Source: Haplomitrium mnioides | Taxonomy: Eukaryota; Marchantiophyta; Haplomitriopsida; Calobryales | DNA: 64,000 nt | Direction of reading: 5' to 3' | Assembly: GCA_049999725.1 (NCBI GenBank) | Contig: JBNGIS010034285.1 | Span: 1-64,000, forward strand | Part shown: piece by piece, positions 54,871 through 64,000 of the stretch | Position numbering within the stretch: the first letter of the stretch is position 1 | How the letters are laid out: each line of letters starts with the position of its first letter | Made by a program: the position numbers and the translations under genes | The notes under the pieces: generated by a model | Told to the model about the DNA's origin: nothing | Databases searched by the model: none | What the model saw: the letters and a program-made list of their open reading frames with translations, nothing else

Positions 54871-56414
54871 TATCTCACTAGGATTGTTGTAGGCTCCAAG
54901 TCAATCCGATGTTCCTCCAATTCCCTCGAAACTCCCCTGAAATCTACGTGACTCCAAGCAAAGGCAAAACTGAAGTTACTTAGGAGCTGGGTGATGGCTT
55001 GCTCCGATTCTCTGGGCAATTCAGATCCGATATGGAATGCTTGCCCCTCTTGGACCACCACTTGCTTGTGTTTGGCTTCTCTCACCGCCCCCACCTCATT
55101 TCTCCATTGTGCCCCTTCCTCCTGCATTAGGGTTGCCAACCGCAACCCCCCTTCCACCCGAGAAGGTTTTTCGGACTTCTGTGTGTCTGTACACACATCC
55201 GATGAGACACTTCGAACCCTTCCTATCTTGTGGCCTTAGTGTCCTCATCCTGTGCTAGGTCTTTCTTGGATTCCTTCAGCTGGTGCTCTGTTTCTGTGTA
55301 TTCTTCTATCTCAATTTGGTTTACAGACACCATACCTTCTTCCGCTAGATCCTCCTGTGTTGCCTCGCTCATCATCTGAACCCAGTAGTAATACTCTGAC
55401 TCTTCCTTCTCCTTAGACCACTCACTGTCATATTCCTCTTCTGCTTGGGTTTTCCCTAGGTGAGGAACAGGTCTGTAGTGTACCACTGTCTTCTCCAGGC
55501 CAAACACCAATGTGGAATTCCCCCGTTATGCATGACTCATGCCCTATACAGTCAGGGTCTCCCAATTAGTATAGGGTATGGAGACATCCTGGCTGGTCAC
55601 ATGACCAGGTAATTCAGCTTAAACTCCATCCCTCCGATGAAAGTAGGTACTTGGAGGATGAAAGTAGGTACTCGGAGGAATGAGCCTAATGGTTTCACCC
55701 GCGATCCATCCAACAGCCTCATGATTCTGGCTATGGCTTGGAATTCCGTGAATCCCAACTTATGGGCGGTCTCTTCCACCATTATATTTACTCCTGCCCC
55801 CACCCCCGATCTACAGTCACCAATGACAGGGTGTACCCTACGATTTGAATGTTGATCTCAAGGGCCCCCTTGTCCTCACACACTAGTTGCAGATCTGCGG
55901 GAGCTCCCACTCGGGGTAGCCTTCTCCTCCTCTTGGTTCCCATCAACAATTCGTGGAGCTGCCTTCTGTACAGTGGGATGTCCTTAATCAATTGGCCCAC
56001 TGTGGCTGTAATAGGGTTGTCCCTCACATTTTCCTGAATGCTATATGGGACAGGTTTTGCTCCATTTTCTAGGCTTGCGATCTTTGCCCCTACCTCCTTG
56101 ATCCCTCCTTGCTGCTTGTAGACCTCCTTCAAGGTCTCCACAGTTGCATGTTCCTCCTCTAAAGCTTCTAAATCCTTCAATGGCTTCCTTACGTGGTCAT
56201 GTTGCTTAGGATAGAACCACTTCGGATTATCCCTATGATAATCTGAATCACTCCATGACAAGGTTGCTTGGGCTGGCCCCTTCTTGGCCTTCCACTCACT
56301 TTTCCTCTGATTCTTCTTTTTGGCCATTGCCCCAGCCCAAGTAGCCACTCGAAAGCAATCTTCAAGGGCGGGTCTCTCCCATCCGAGCAATTCCGCCTCC
56401 TCCTCCTTTTCCAA
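54871..56414 (-). pseudogene. pro: G4c spacer, protease and linker
   Basis: Spacer with NPKWFYPKQHDHVRKP (about 56190-56230), a helical acidic part, then LYRRQLHELLMGTKRRRRLP and the protease active-site region (about 55790-55830), frameshifted at VDRGWG and resuming in the frame that begins at 55803. A perfect-length 21-bp duplication at 55636-55677 repeats VPTFI-containing residues. The linker (55510-55223, then 55196) holds EYYYWVQMM and FAWSHVDFRGV before RT. Confidence 0.78.
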
Positions 56415-56416
56415 AG

Positions 56417-57838
56417 CTATGAGATTGACAATTGAGTGTGGAGGGAGATTTGCTCACAGCTCAGGAGATGCATCGAGCCTTCTATTAAGTGGGCAATTGA
56501 CTGCCACATGCCTCTCCTTCTTGCATTGAAAACAAAAGGCATGTGGTTGGCCGTAATTGCTCTTCCTTGGTTCCGGAAAATTAAAGAAAATGTGTTTGGG
56601 TTGGCCACAATTCTAGCATACCATGATGGTTGTCATGGGTGGTCGATTAGTAGCCCACTGGTTTCTTGGTTTCTCCCCCCCCCCCTCCCGCAGGCATGCT
56701 TAGCATGGGGCGAGGCCTCCCATTGATCAGATACACTATCTTTGAGGCCTCCTCCATCACGTACTCCACTTCCTCCCTCACATACTTCGGTGCTTCCTCC
56801 CTCACATAGTTTGCACTGCATTGTTTTCTCCCAAGCATTTTTGAGAGGAGTGGCCATGTTTGCTACACCTCACGCACCACACTCTGACTTGCTTGGTGGG
56901 TAGGGGCTTGACTTTCAGTTTGATTCCTGCCATGAGGATGTTCATTGCCTCCATCTTGGCGCTCAGCTCATCAATTCGATCCCTCCCCCCTTGCTTCTTG
57001 CTCATTTCAGGTTTGGGTTCACTTCTTCTGTATTTCCCTCTGTTGACCTCCTTACGCTCATGCACCTCTCTCTCCTTGACCTGCTTTTTCTTCTTTTGGT
57101 CCTTCCACTTCTTCTTCCTCCGGGATGATCGGTCCTTCTCTGAGCTACTGCCATTCGAGTCGCTCTCGTTTTCCGAGGAAGCGACGAAACTTTCATCCGT
57201 CTCCTCTCTGCTATCCGAAGTGTTCGAAGAGTCATTAGACTCATACTTTGCTCTGGCCTTTCTATGGGAACTTGTGATTGCAGCCTTTACATGTGAGGGG
57301 GCTGCATTAACCGCCTCTTCCAGAGTTTGCAGATCCGTGTGCCTCACCTGGGTCCCAATTCCCTTGGGCAGGGCTGCCAAGAACCATGCGATGAGTATCC
57401 CATCCATGGCGGGAGGATTCAACTTCTGAGCCACCTTCTTAAACCTTTGGAGGAATTTCCTGACGGACTCTTTCTTCTTCATCCTTAGCTAACTCATTTT
57501 GATGAGCGCCTCTATTTCTTCCATGATTCCTCTGAATTTTGCAATGAAAGCAGCTTTGAAGACCCCACAGTCCTCTTGATGTTGTCGGGACAATCCTTGT
57601 ACCATGGCTGGGCCTCTCCTTTCAGGACTGTGAGCAGGATTTCAATTTTTACATGACTCTCTCCATTAGTTGTCGTAGTGTTCTCCAGATCATCTAGCCA
57701 AGCATCGGAGTTGTCCTTCAGATGCCCCTTGAAGGATTTGTATTTGAACCGGCCCCTCAATCCTGAGGGAGGCATTGGGTTTGCTATCCCAGCGCTCGGC
57801 AATGACAATTCCACCCACAAATCAATGCCTTCTTCCAT
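56417..57838 (-). pseudogene. gag: G4c gag with three zinc knuckles
   Basis: Start MEEGIDLWVELSLP at 57838; GLRGRFKYKSFKGHLKD and AWLDDLENTTTTNGE mark the N-terminal domain. After a frameshift, 57482-56802 holds VRKFLQRFKKVAQKL, an Asp/Ser-rich patch and a long basic stretch. Knuckle 1 (56835-56876, CVRCSKHGHSSQKC) is intact. Knuckle 2 (56577-56618) has a stop for Trp and Phe for its last Cys. Knuckle 3 (56493-56534, CFQCKKERHVAVNC) is intact. The order and spacing match E1. Confidence 0.85.
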
Positions 57839-57966
57839 ACTTCCTCAAGAGGCTCACAACCAGTTGCCCTGTTTCTCGGAATTCTCCTTCACACTGCAAT
57901 TGTGGATCCTTGGTGTACAAAGTGATATCTTGGCCTCGGGTTGGTCTCAGGTTTATGCAAACTTGA

Positions 57967-57984
57967 CCCTCCTTCCAACGGCCA
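57967..57984 (-). promoter_or_regulatory. G4c primer-binding site
   Basis: Minus strand TGGCCGTTGGAAGGAGGG, 8 bases from the LTR end; somewhat diverged from the family PBS. Confidence 0.65.
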
Positions 57985-57992
57985 AAATTTTA

Positions 57993-60209
57993 TGTCACTC
58001 CCTTCCTTCAAGCCTTAACCTTCACAGGTGCCACTTGGAAGGCAAGGGAGGACAAAAACATAGGATTAAGGTTCTTTTGTGAGATGGCCCCTATCCAATT
58101 ATCACTTTGAGGCTTTAAAGAATCTCTCTTCACCTTACCAGCCTTGTCCTCATATCAACATTCAGAGCATCAGCCCATTTGCTCATTCATCCATAATACC
58201 AAAACATGCATACACACAAACCCCAATAGCTCTGTGGAAATCTTCAATACAATTTAGGGGTCCCAAATCTTGACCTAGCCACCTTGTATATACTTCAACA
58301 GTAGAGTGGAATAACCTCGGTATGATGAAACAATGGCAAGAGACAGGACTCCCCCTGACAGGGTTATCCCAAGGTCTCAACAAATGGAATTCCTGCCTAC
58401 TTCTAGTCTTGAATCATTCTTACACAATAAAACAAAGTACTGGAACAGATTGCAATGACCCAGGATCACAAGACTATGTCAAGGGACTTGACTCTCCCTT
58501 CACAGGGTTGTCCCAAGGTCTGAACAAATGGAATCTGTCTGAGCCTAATCCTAATTACATCTTATATCATATAACATAATTCAAATCTAACTAACACATT
58601 CATACACATTTACAATCACACTCCATCATTGCACTTCACCAACATCAAAGACCTCACATGATCACTGGGATTGATCTCTTAGCAGACTCCTCCTCAACTC
58701 ACCACAAAATTATTCCTTTCAATCCCCACACACACACCCTTCTTCCAAATAGTTTTTCAACTTCCGTTGCGAGAACCCCTAGATTTACTTCCTCACGCTC
58801 GAAAGAGGATTTCTTTCACTTCCACCCTAGAAGACAATCCTCTCGACTGCTGGTAGCTCACTCCACCTCTGAGCCTCGAATAGGTCTTCTCTGCAGTGCG
58901 CAGGCGTTAACGCAACCACCATCTTCTTAGCTCCACTTGAAAGATAACACCATAGTACACTCCGAGCATTCTAGGTTGCTGCTCCTGCCCAGGAATTGCA
59001 AAAATGACCCCAAGATCCCACTTGGCAGTCTCTCTCAAATTCTCAACAAAACAGATCTCCTTCAAATCTCCCACATCGACCTACCTCTACCACATATCCA
59101 CCTGCAAGGATGAGTTCACATGGATCGCTAGAGCCTCTAGAGCTCCTCACCCAGCGATTCTTGGCATCCCTCCTATCCACCTCCACCCCTGCTAGCCCCC
59201 TGCGCGAGTACACNNNNNNNNNNNNNNNNNNNNNNNNNNNNNNNNNNNNNNNNNNNNNNNNNNNNNNNNNNNNNNNNNNNNNNNNNNNNNNNNNNNNNNN
59301 NNNNNNNNNNNNNGACACCTGTCCCGTCTATTAGCAGTTTGCTTCCAAATACAACAGTCACACGAGGTCGAGTCCAAGGAATCTCATGAGTTAAGATTTC
59401 AAATATTCTCACGGAACCCAAGTCCGAAGAACCCCTCGGAACGGAGTTCCAAAGAATACTGCAAAAAAGGTGTCCGACGGAATCTCACGGATTTGCGTGC
59501 GAAGATTCCCGCAGATCCGAGCTCGCAGAATCCAACGGAACCTAGAGCTCATTGTTGACTTTTCCTCCGTTGTTGCCATCCGACACTGTTTTCAAATGGG
59601 AAGGTGGATCGATGTGCAGACCCGGTTCCAAAGAAGACCGCGGACACCTTGAGACTGCCACATTACCGCAAAGCCGCATGGATCTCCTATGCCTACCACG
59701 TCTTTGCTGAAGCCCACAGAACCTTGGGCCCACCACGCCTCCGCTATGTCTTGTGGACACCCTGAGCCCGCCACGCCCCAGCTAAGTCCTGCGGACATCC
59801 TGGGGAGGCCACGTTTCTGTGGAATCTTTTGGAGCTCAGCAAGAACGCCACGTTTCTGTTAAGTCCTGCAGACATCTTGGGCCCGCCACGCTTATGTTGA
59901 ATCTTCCAGAGCCCTATGAAGATGCCACGTTTCTGCTTAGAATCGCAGACAAGAAAGGAAGGGGTCGTGGACCCAAGTAGAACCCGTTTAGCACCTAAGA
60001 GATCGGAGCATCCCCCGATCCTTGGCCTAGTCACTGCTCATGAAGGCCTTGGCCCCTCCTTTCTCTTCCCGATCTCTGCCTTTGTTGCACACATCTAGGA
60101 GCTTGCTTTGTGGCCTTTCTTTGTCCGTGGTCCCCCTCACCCGCTGGCTCTTCTTCGATCTCCGCTCTACAGCTTCGATCCTCCTCCTCTAACCCTTGCT
60201 TCTTCCTGC
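57993..60209 (-). repeat. G4c 5' LTR, start truncated, with assembly gap
   Basis: LTR 3' end at 57993 (TGTCACTCCC) followed in reverse order by all LTR landmarks up to TTCCTGCTAGGACTT, about 240 bases short of the LTR start. It then switches into + strand pol near 60210-60218. Contains the N run at 59214-59313. Confidence 0.87.
59214..59313. other. Assembly gap (100 N)
   Basis: Exactly 100 N, a conventional gap of unknown size. By comparison with the LTR at 48221-52068 roughly 200-250 bases should be missing here. Confidence 0.99.
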
Positions 60210-60299
60210 TAGGACTTGAAGGGAGTCCTGAGGGAATTGGGGGAGCATAAGATTGACTTAGAACCCGCAACAATCCCTGTAAGACAACGCTAATATAGG

Positions 60300-61133
60300 A
60301 TGAACACCCAATTCTCCCTGCTAGTGAAGGAGGAGATGGACAAGTTGTTGGAGGCGGATTTCATCTACTTGGTGTTAAACAGTGAATGGGTGTCCTCGCT
60401 AATGGTGGTGCCCAGGAAATTCAGGCAAGATGGTGAACGAAAAATCCGATTGTGCCAGGATTTTCGGAAGCTCAATGAGGCCACAAAGAAGGACCACTAC
60501 CCGTTGTCCTTCACGGATGGAGTGCTGGATTTGGTGGCAGGACAAGAGGTCTATAGCTTCTGGGATGGATATTCCAGGTACAACAAGAATTGGATACGGG
60601 AGGAGGATCAGCTGAAGACGGCATTCACCACGGAATGGGGGGTGTTTGCCTTTCGAAGAATACCCTTTGGAAAATGCAACGCACTAGGAACGTTTCAAAG
60701 GATGATGATGAACATCTTCCATGATTACCTTAGAAAATTTTTGGAGATCTTCATCGACAATTTCGTGGTGTATGGGAAGTTGTGCGATCATGAGTGGGAT
60801 GTGAGGCTCACCCTCCAACGATGCAGAGAGACGTGGTTGAGATTACACCCAAGCAAGTGTTTCTTCGGGGTAAAGGAGGGGATACTCCTCGGACACAAGA
60901 TTTACAGTCGGGGCATTGAAGTAGATCAGGAGAAGATTGCCATCTTAATGAATGTCTCATTCCCCACCAACTTGAAGGAGGTGCAAGGCTTCTTGGGGTG
61001 TGTGGGGTACTATAGAAGATTTATCGACCAGTTTGCCTTGGTGGCTCTACCCCTCACCCAAATGACCAAAGGGGGCAACACATTTGAAGCCACCCTCGAA
61101 AGGCTAGCGAGCTTCATGGAGTTGAAGAGGTGA
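60300..61133 (+). pseudogene. pol: G5 reverse transcriptase, uninterrupted but xxDN
   Basis: A 277-residue open frame with all RT blocks: FSLLVKEEMDKLLEADFIY, LCQDFRKLNEATKKDHYPL, YSFWDGYSRYNKN, FGKCNALGTFQRMMM, IFIDNFVVYGK, CFFGVKEGILLGHKI, FLGCVGYYRRFI. The palm motif has Asp (60756-60758) then Asn (60759-60761) in place of the second catalytic Asp. Other conserved positions are also altered (GLCNAP reads GKCNAL). Stop TGA at 61131, with RNase H following in the same frame. Confidence 0.85.
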
Positions 61134-61706
61134 TTGGCAAGTGCCACTGTTCTAGTGCCTCCTAGCTCTGGGAGAGAATTTTACGGTATGATTGATGTGT
61201 CCAACTTCAACATCGAGGCGGTACTGAACCACACGGATGAGAAGGGTAGGAATCATCTGATTTACTTTGCCAGTAGGCTACTAGCCCCAACTGAGAAGAA
61301 TTACTTTGCTACGGATCGGGAAGCCTTAGGAGTCATTTATACCTAAAAGAAATTCAGACATTACTTGTTGCATTACATAGTGATCTTTCACACCGATCAC
61401 AATGCTCTCAAGTACATAGTAAATAAACCGGATGTGACAAGGCGGCTTGCAAGGTGGGTGCTTCTCTTGCAAGAGTTTGACTTTGAAGTACGGATCAAAC
61501 CAAGGAGGAAGCACATCAACGCCGATTTCTTCTCCTGGGTTGTGGAGCCAATCAATCAAGAGGAGGTGAATGATGTGTTCCCGGATGAGGATCTATTTCA
61601 AGTCAAAGCTGGAAAGGCCATAGATTATGCTGCCATCACCGAATTCCTCCTTTCAGCTCAAATCCCGAAGGGAAGCAATAGAGAGGAAGTTGTCGTGTTC
61701 CTCTGA
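61134..61706 (+). pseudogene. pol: G5 RNase H
   Basis: GMIDVSNFNIEAVLNH with the first Asp, FASRLLAPTEKNYFATDREALGV, a stop at 61344, then FHTDHNALKYIVNK with Asp kept (Asn in G4c) and NADFFSWVVEP. The stop splits it between 61134-61346 and 61365-61706. Downstream sequence leads into the integrase zinc domain. Confidence 0.83.
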
Positions 61707-62930
61707 AAGATGAGGCTATACCTGCTAATAAAGAGAGTGTTGCTAAAGCAGGGCTACGATGGAATGATCAGACAATGCCTACAGCGGGATTAAGCCATGG
61801 TAGTGATGAAGGCCTTGCACGAAGAGGAGGTGGGCAACCATTTTTGCAGCGGAAGCCACAATAAGGAAGATTTTGAATGGAGGGTACTAGTGGCCCACGC
61901 TGCACAAGGATGTGCACTTCTGGGTGAAGAGGTGGGACGTATGCCAGAGGACAGGGAGGCCAAACTCTAACTAGCATCATCCCTTGGTCCCCATTATTCC
62001 TCTGGCGCCCTTTGAAAAATGGGGAATTGATTTCATCAGACAAATTGCACCCTCCACCCGCAGGGGCAACAAGTACATTCTGCTAGCTATGGATTATGCC
62101 ACGAAATGGGTGGAAGCCAGAGCCACTCGAAAGGATGATGCCAAGGCGGTGGCTGCCTTCCTATATGAGCAGATGTTTTGTAGATTTGGGCCCCCGTTGG
62201 AGCTAGTGAGTGACCAAGGTACGCACTTCATCAACTTGGTGATCAAGGACTTGACCTCAAGATACTTGGTTAAGCACCGCTGCACTACAACTTATCATCT
62301 GAAGGCTAACGAGCTCACAGAGCGGGCAAACGGGATCATGGGGAAGATCCTCAGCAAACGGTGGTAGCAAACAAGGCGGATTGGGATCTCAAGCTGCTAA
62401 CAGCAAACCATGCCTATAACCTGGCTTATTAGACTACCACCGGCCACTGCTCCTATTTCTTGGTCTTTGGACAACACGCTCTGGTGTCGGTGGAGTATGA
62501 AGTGCCCACTAGACGACTATTGGAGAAGGAGAGGATGACAGATGATTAGAGCACGAGGGAAAGATTATATCAGTTGGAGAGCTTGGAGGAAGCTAGGGAG
62601 CAAGCCCAGGAAAGGTTGGAGCATCAACAACAATTGCAAAAGCAACAACATGACAAGGGAATAAAACCAACAGACCTCTAGGAGGGGAACCTAGTTTTGT
62701 TGTATGACAACACATTTGTACACTTCCTAGGGAAGCTACACACTAGATGGATGGGTCCCTTTATCTTGCAAAAATTGCATCGGAATGGGTCAGCAGAATT
62801 GAAAACATTGGAGGGTCAAAAGTTCACCAATCAAGTGTATTTTGACCGCCTCAAAAGGTACGTAAACCAGGAGGAAGATGAAGGGAGACTGGGGTCAATC
62901 CGAGCGGAGATCCCAAGTCAGCAGGTGTGA
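61707..62930 (+). pseudogene. pol: G5 integrase
   Basis: The zinc domain (about 61810-61980) is frameshifted (HEEEVGNHF is visible, the CxxC part is out of frame). The core is largely open: APFEKWGIDFIRQIAP (about 62005), ELVSDQGTHFIN (about 62200) and ELTERANGIMG (about 62310); Asp, Asp and Glu are present. A frameshift lies near 62365. The C-terminal part 62697-62930 has FVHFLGKLHTRWMGPF and FDRLKRYVNQEEDEG. No chromodomain. Confidence 0.86.
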
Positions 62931-63078
62931 GTGTGTGCGTGTGTGAGTGCGTTGGGTGTGTGAGTGTTTGTGAAATTGCACTACAACAACATTTTATCTA
63001 GCCAAGCAGCGGCCATTGCGGAGGACACAACTAGCAAAGTTGATGAATGAAGAAGGGTGTTCACGGAGACGCTTCACA

Positions 63079-63094
63079 CTTGAAGGGAGAGTTA
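63079..63094 (+). promoter_or_regulatory. G5 polypurine tract
   Basis: CTTGAAGGGAGAGTTA immediately before the LTR start. Confidence 0.82.
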
Positions 63095-64000
63095 TGTCAG
63101 CTAGTGACATGAGGCATTAGGGGAGAATTCGTGGAATTGGAGGTGGCATTGGCACCATTCCTCTCTCGTAAGTGTTAAAGTAACCAGAAAGCAGCATATC
63201 AACTCTAATCAGTGGGTACGAGCGGATCGCTTGGATCCGAGGAGTGGAATTGGGTCGAGAAGGTGAAGGAAGAGAGGTCATTATAAGAAGGGGCTCGCGG
63301 AATTCCTTCGAAGTGGAGAAGGGAGTTGTGGCAGTCATTGAAAGGGGGCCACCACTAAAATTCGACGAAAGCGGGAGAGAGCCTGCAAGTATCATCGAGA
63401 TGCAGGAATCAAGGCCCGAGCAGGGAGGAATGAAGCGCACACCAGAGGCAATCAGCAAAGAGGAGGAAGGAATGGCGACCTCGAAAGTGAGGAAGGAGTG
63501 GGGACCAAAGGTGGAGGATTCGAGACGTGGGGCGGAGATTGAAGAGTGGCAGCGGGAGGAGGGGACCCTAAACGAGGAAAGGCTGCAACACAAGCTTTCA
63601 GATGCCACACACGAGAATCTAGAAGAGAAAGGAGGGGTCCATGGCCTTTGTAAGAAGCAACTACGCCGAGGATCAGGAAACGCTCTGATCCCTCAGGCGT
63701 AAACGGGTTCTACTGAAGTTCGCAACCACTTCCTTCACGGTTCCGAAGGCCTTTGTGGAAACGTGAGGTCCTCTTAGGTGTCTAGAAGATTCCGCAGAGA
63801 CGTGGCAGATGCGGAGGTGTCCGACGGCCTTTGCAGAAATGTGGCGTCCTCAGAGATGTCTTGGAGATTCAGCGGAGATGTGGCAGGTGTGGGAGTGTCC
63901 GAGGGCATTTGCGGAAATCTGGCGTCTTTAGAGGTGTCTGGGAGATTACATGGAGATGTGACAGGCGTGCAGGCGTCCGAGATCTTCTTCAAAACCTCAG
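63095..64000 (+). repeat. G5 3' LTR, first 906 bases (continues past the window)
   Basis: TGTCAGCTAGTGACATGAGG start, GATCCCTCAGGCGTAAACGGG at about 63688, then ~75-bp repeats with GGAAACGTGAGG / GAGACGTGGCAGATG from 63750 to the window end. It is the best preserved LTR start in the window. Confidence 0.9.

Larger units (their letters stand above)
52069..57992 (-). mobile_element. G4c: nearly complete G-family internal region
   Basis: The most complete copy of the family: PBS (57967-57984), gag with three knuckles, spacer, protease, linker, RT, RNase H, integrase and polypurine tract (52069-52085), LTRs on both sides. At ~5.9 kb internal plus 2 x ~3.5 kb LTR, the full element would be about 13 kb. 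Frameshifts and stops break every gene. Confidence 0.9.
43464..60209 (-). mobile_element. G4: tandem LTR-internal-LTR array of G elements
   Basis: On the minus strand the order is LTR (60209-57993), full internal (57992-52069), LTR (52068-48221), gag-only internal (48220-46953), LTR end (46952-46857), gag internal (46856 to about 44985), LTR (about 44980-43464). Each LTR 3' end is followed by the family PBS. A shared LTR between two internal regions is the product expected from unequal recombination between LTRs, or from insertion of copies into one another followed by deletion. Confidence 0.8.
60210..63094 (+). mobile_element. G5: 5'-truncated G-family element (RT to polypurine tract)
   Basis: The internal region starts within the linker before RT (LRELGEHKIDLEPATIPV in the frame ending near 60295) and runs through RT, RNase H, integrase and the polypurine tract to a 3' LTR at 63095. 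Gag, protease, PBS and 5' LTR are missing; an LTR in opposite orientation abuts instead. Confidence 0.88.

Noticed and set aside
62925-62975. GTGTGAGTG-rich stretch as a functional site
   Set aside because: A short impure microsatellite in the 3' untranslated part of G5; no further support.

Overview
This window is a nest of degraded LTR retrotransposons and reads as intergenic heterochromatin of a land-plant nuclear genome. The plant signs are Ty3/gypsy elements of two kinds (chromodomain-bearing chromoviruses and Tat/Athila-like elements), a Ty1/copia fragment, and a primer-binding site of the plant initiator-Met type. The lineage cannot be fixed from this sequence. No host gene, tRNA, rRNA or CRISPR array was recognised. 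Almost every coding region is broken by stops and frameshifts. A 100-base N run marks an assembly gap.

Layout. 1-6132: degenerate Tat-like gypsy element E1 (+). 6133-15203: chromovirus E2 (+), with both LTRs, PBS, PPT and a perfect 5-bp target duplication (CTATT); a 3.1-kb solo LTR of another family (11482-14557, duplication CCTCT) splits its 3' end. 15209-17889: unassigned. 17890-28033: fragments of a giant-LTR gypsy family, here called G (LTR termini TGTCAG...GTGACA): LTR pieces in + orientation, then element G1 (-) with truncated RT, spacer/protease, gag, PBS and a 4.7-kb LTR holding a 2.5-kb tandem array. 28034-38572: chromovirus E3 (-), split by G2 (28831-36397, +, duplication AACTC), a non-autonomous G copy with two ~3.2-kb LTRs around a 1.2-kb gag remnant. 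38573-42949: back-to-back inverted G LTR pieces. 42950-43463: copia RT/RNase H fragment (-). 43464-60209: tandem LTR-internal-LTR array of G elements (-), including one almost full internal region (52069-57992). 60210-64000: 5'-truncated G pol (+) and the start of its 3' LTR, running off the window.

The coding pieces are the usual retrotransposon set: Gag with CCHC zinc knuckles, aspartic protease, reverse transcriptase, RNase H and integrase, plus a chromodomain in the two chromoviruses. The broken G copies could only have moved with proteins supplied by an intact relative. The most unusual material is inside the G LTRs: 24-bp, ~75-bp, ~117-bp and ~147-bp tandem repeats dense in TTGAC[C/T] (W-box-like) and ACGTGGC (G-box/ABRE-like) cores, together with repeated inversions and tandem LTR-internal arrays. 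All boundaries, repeat periods and mismatch counts were read by eye.
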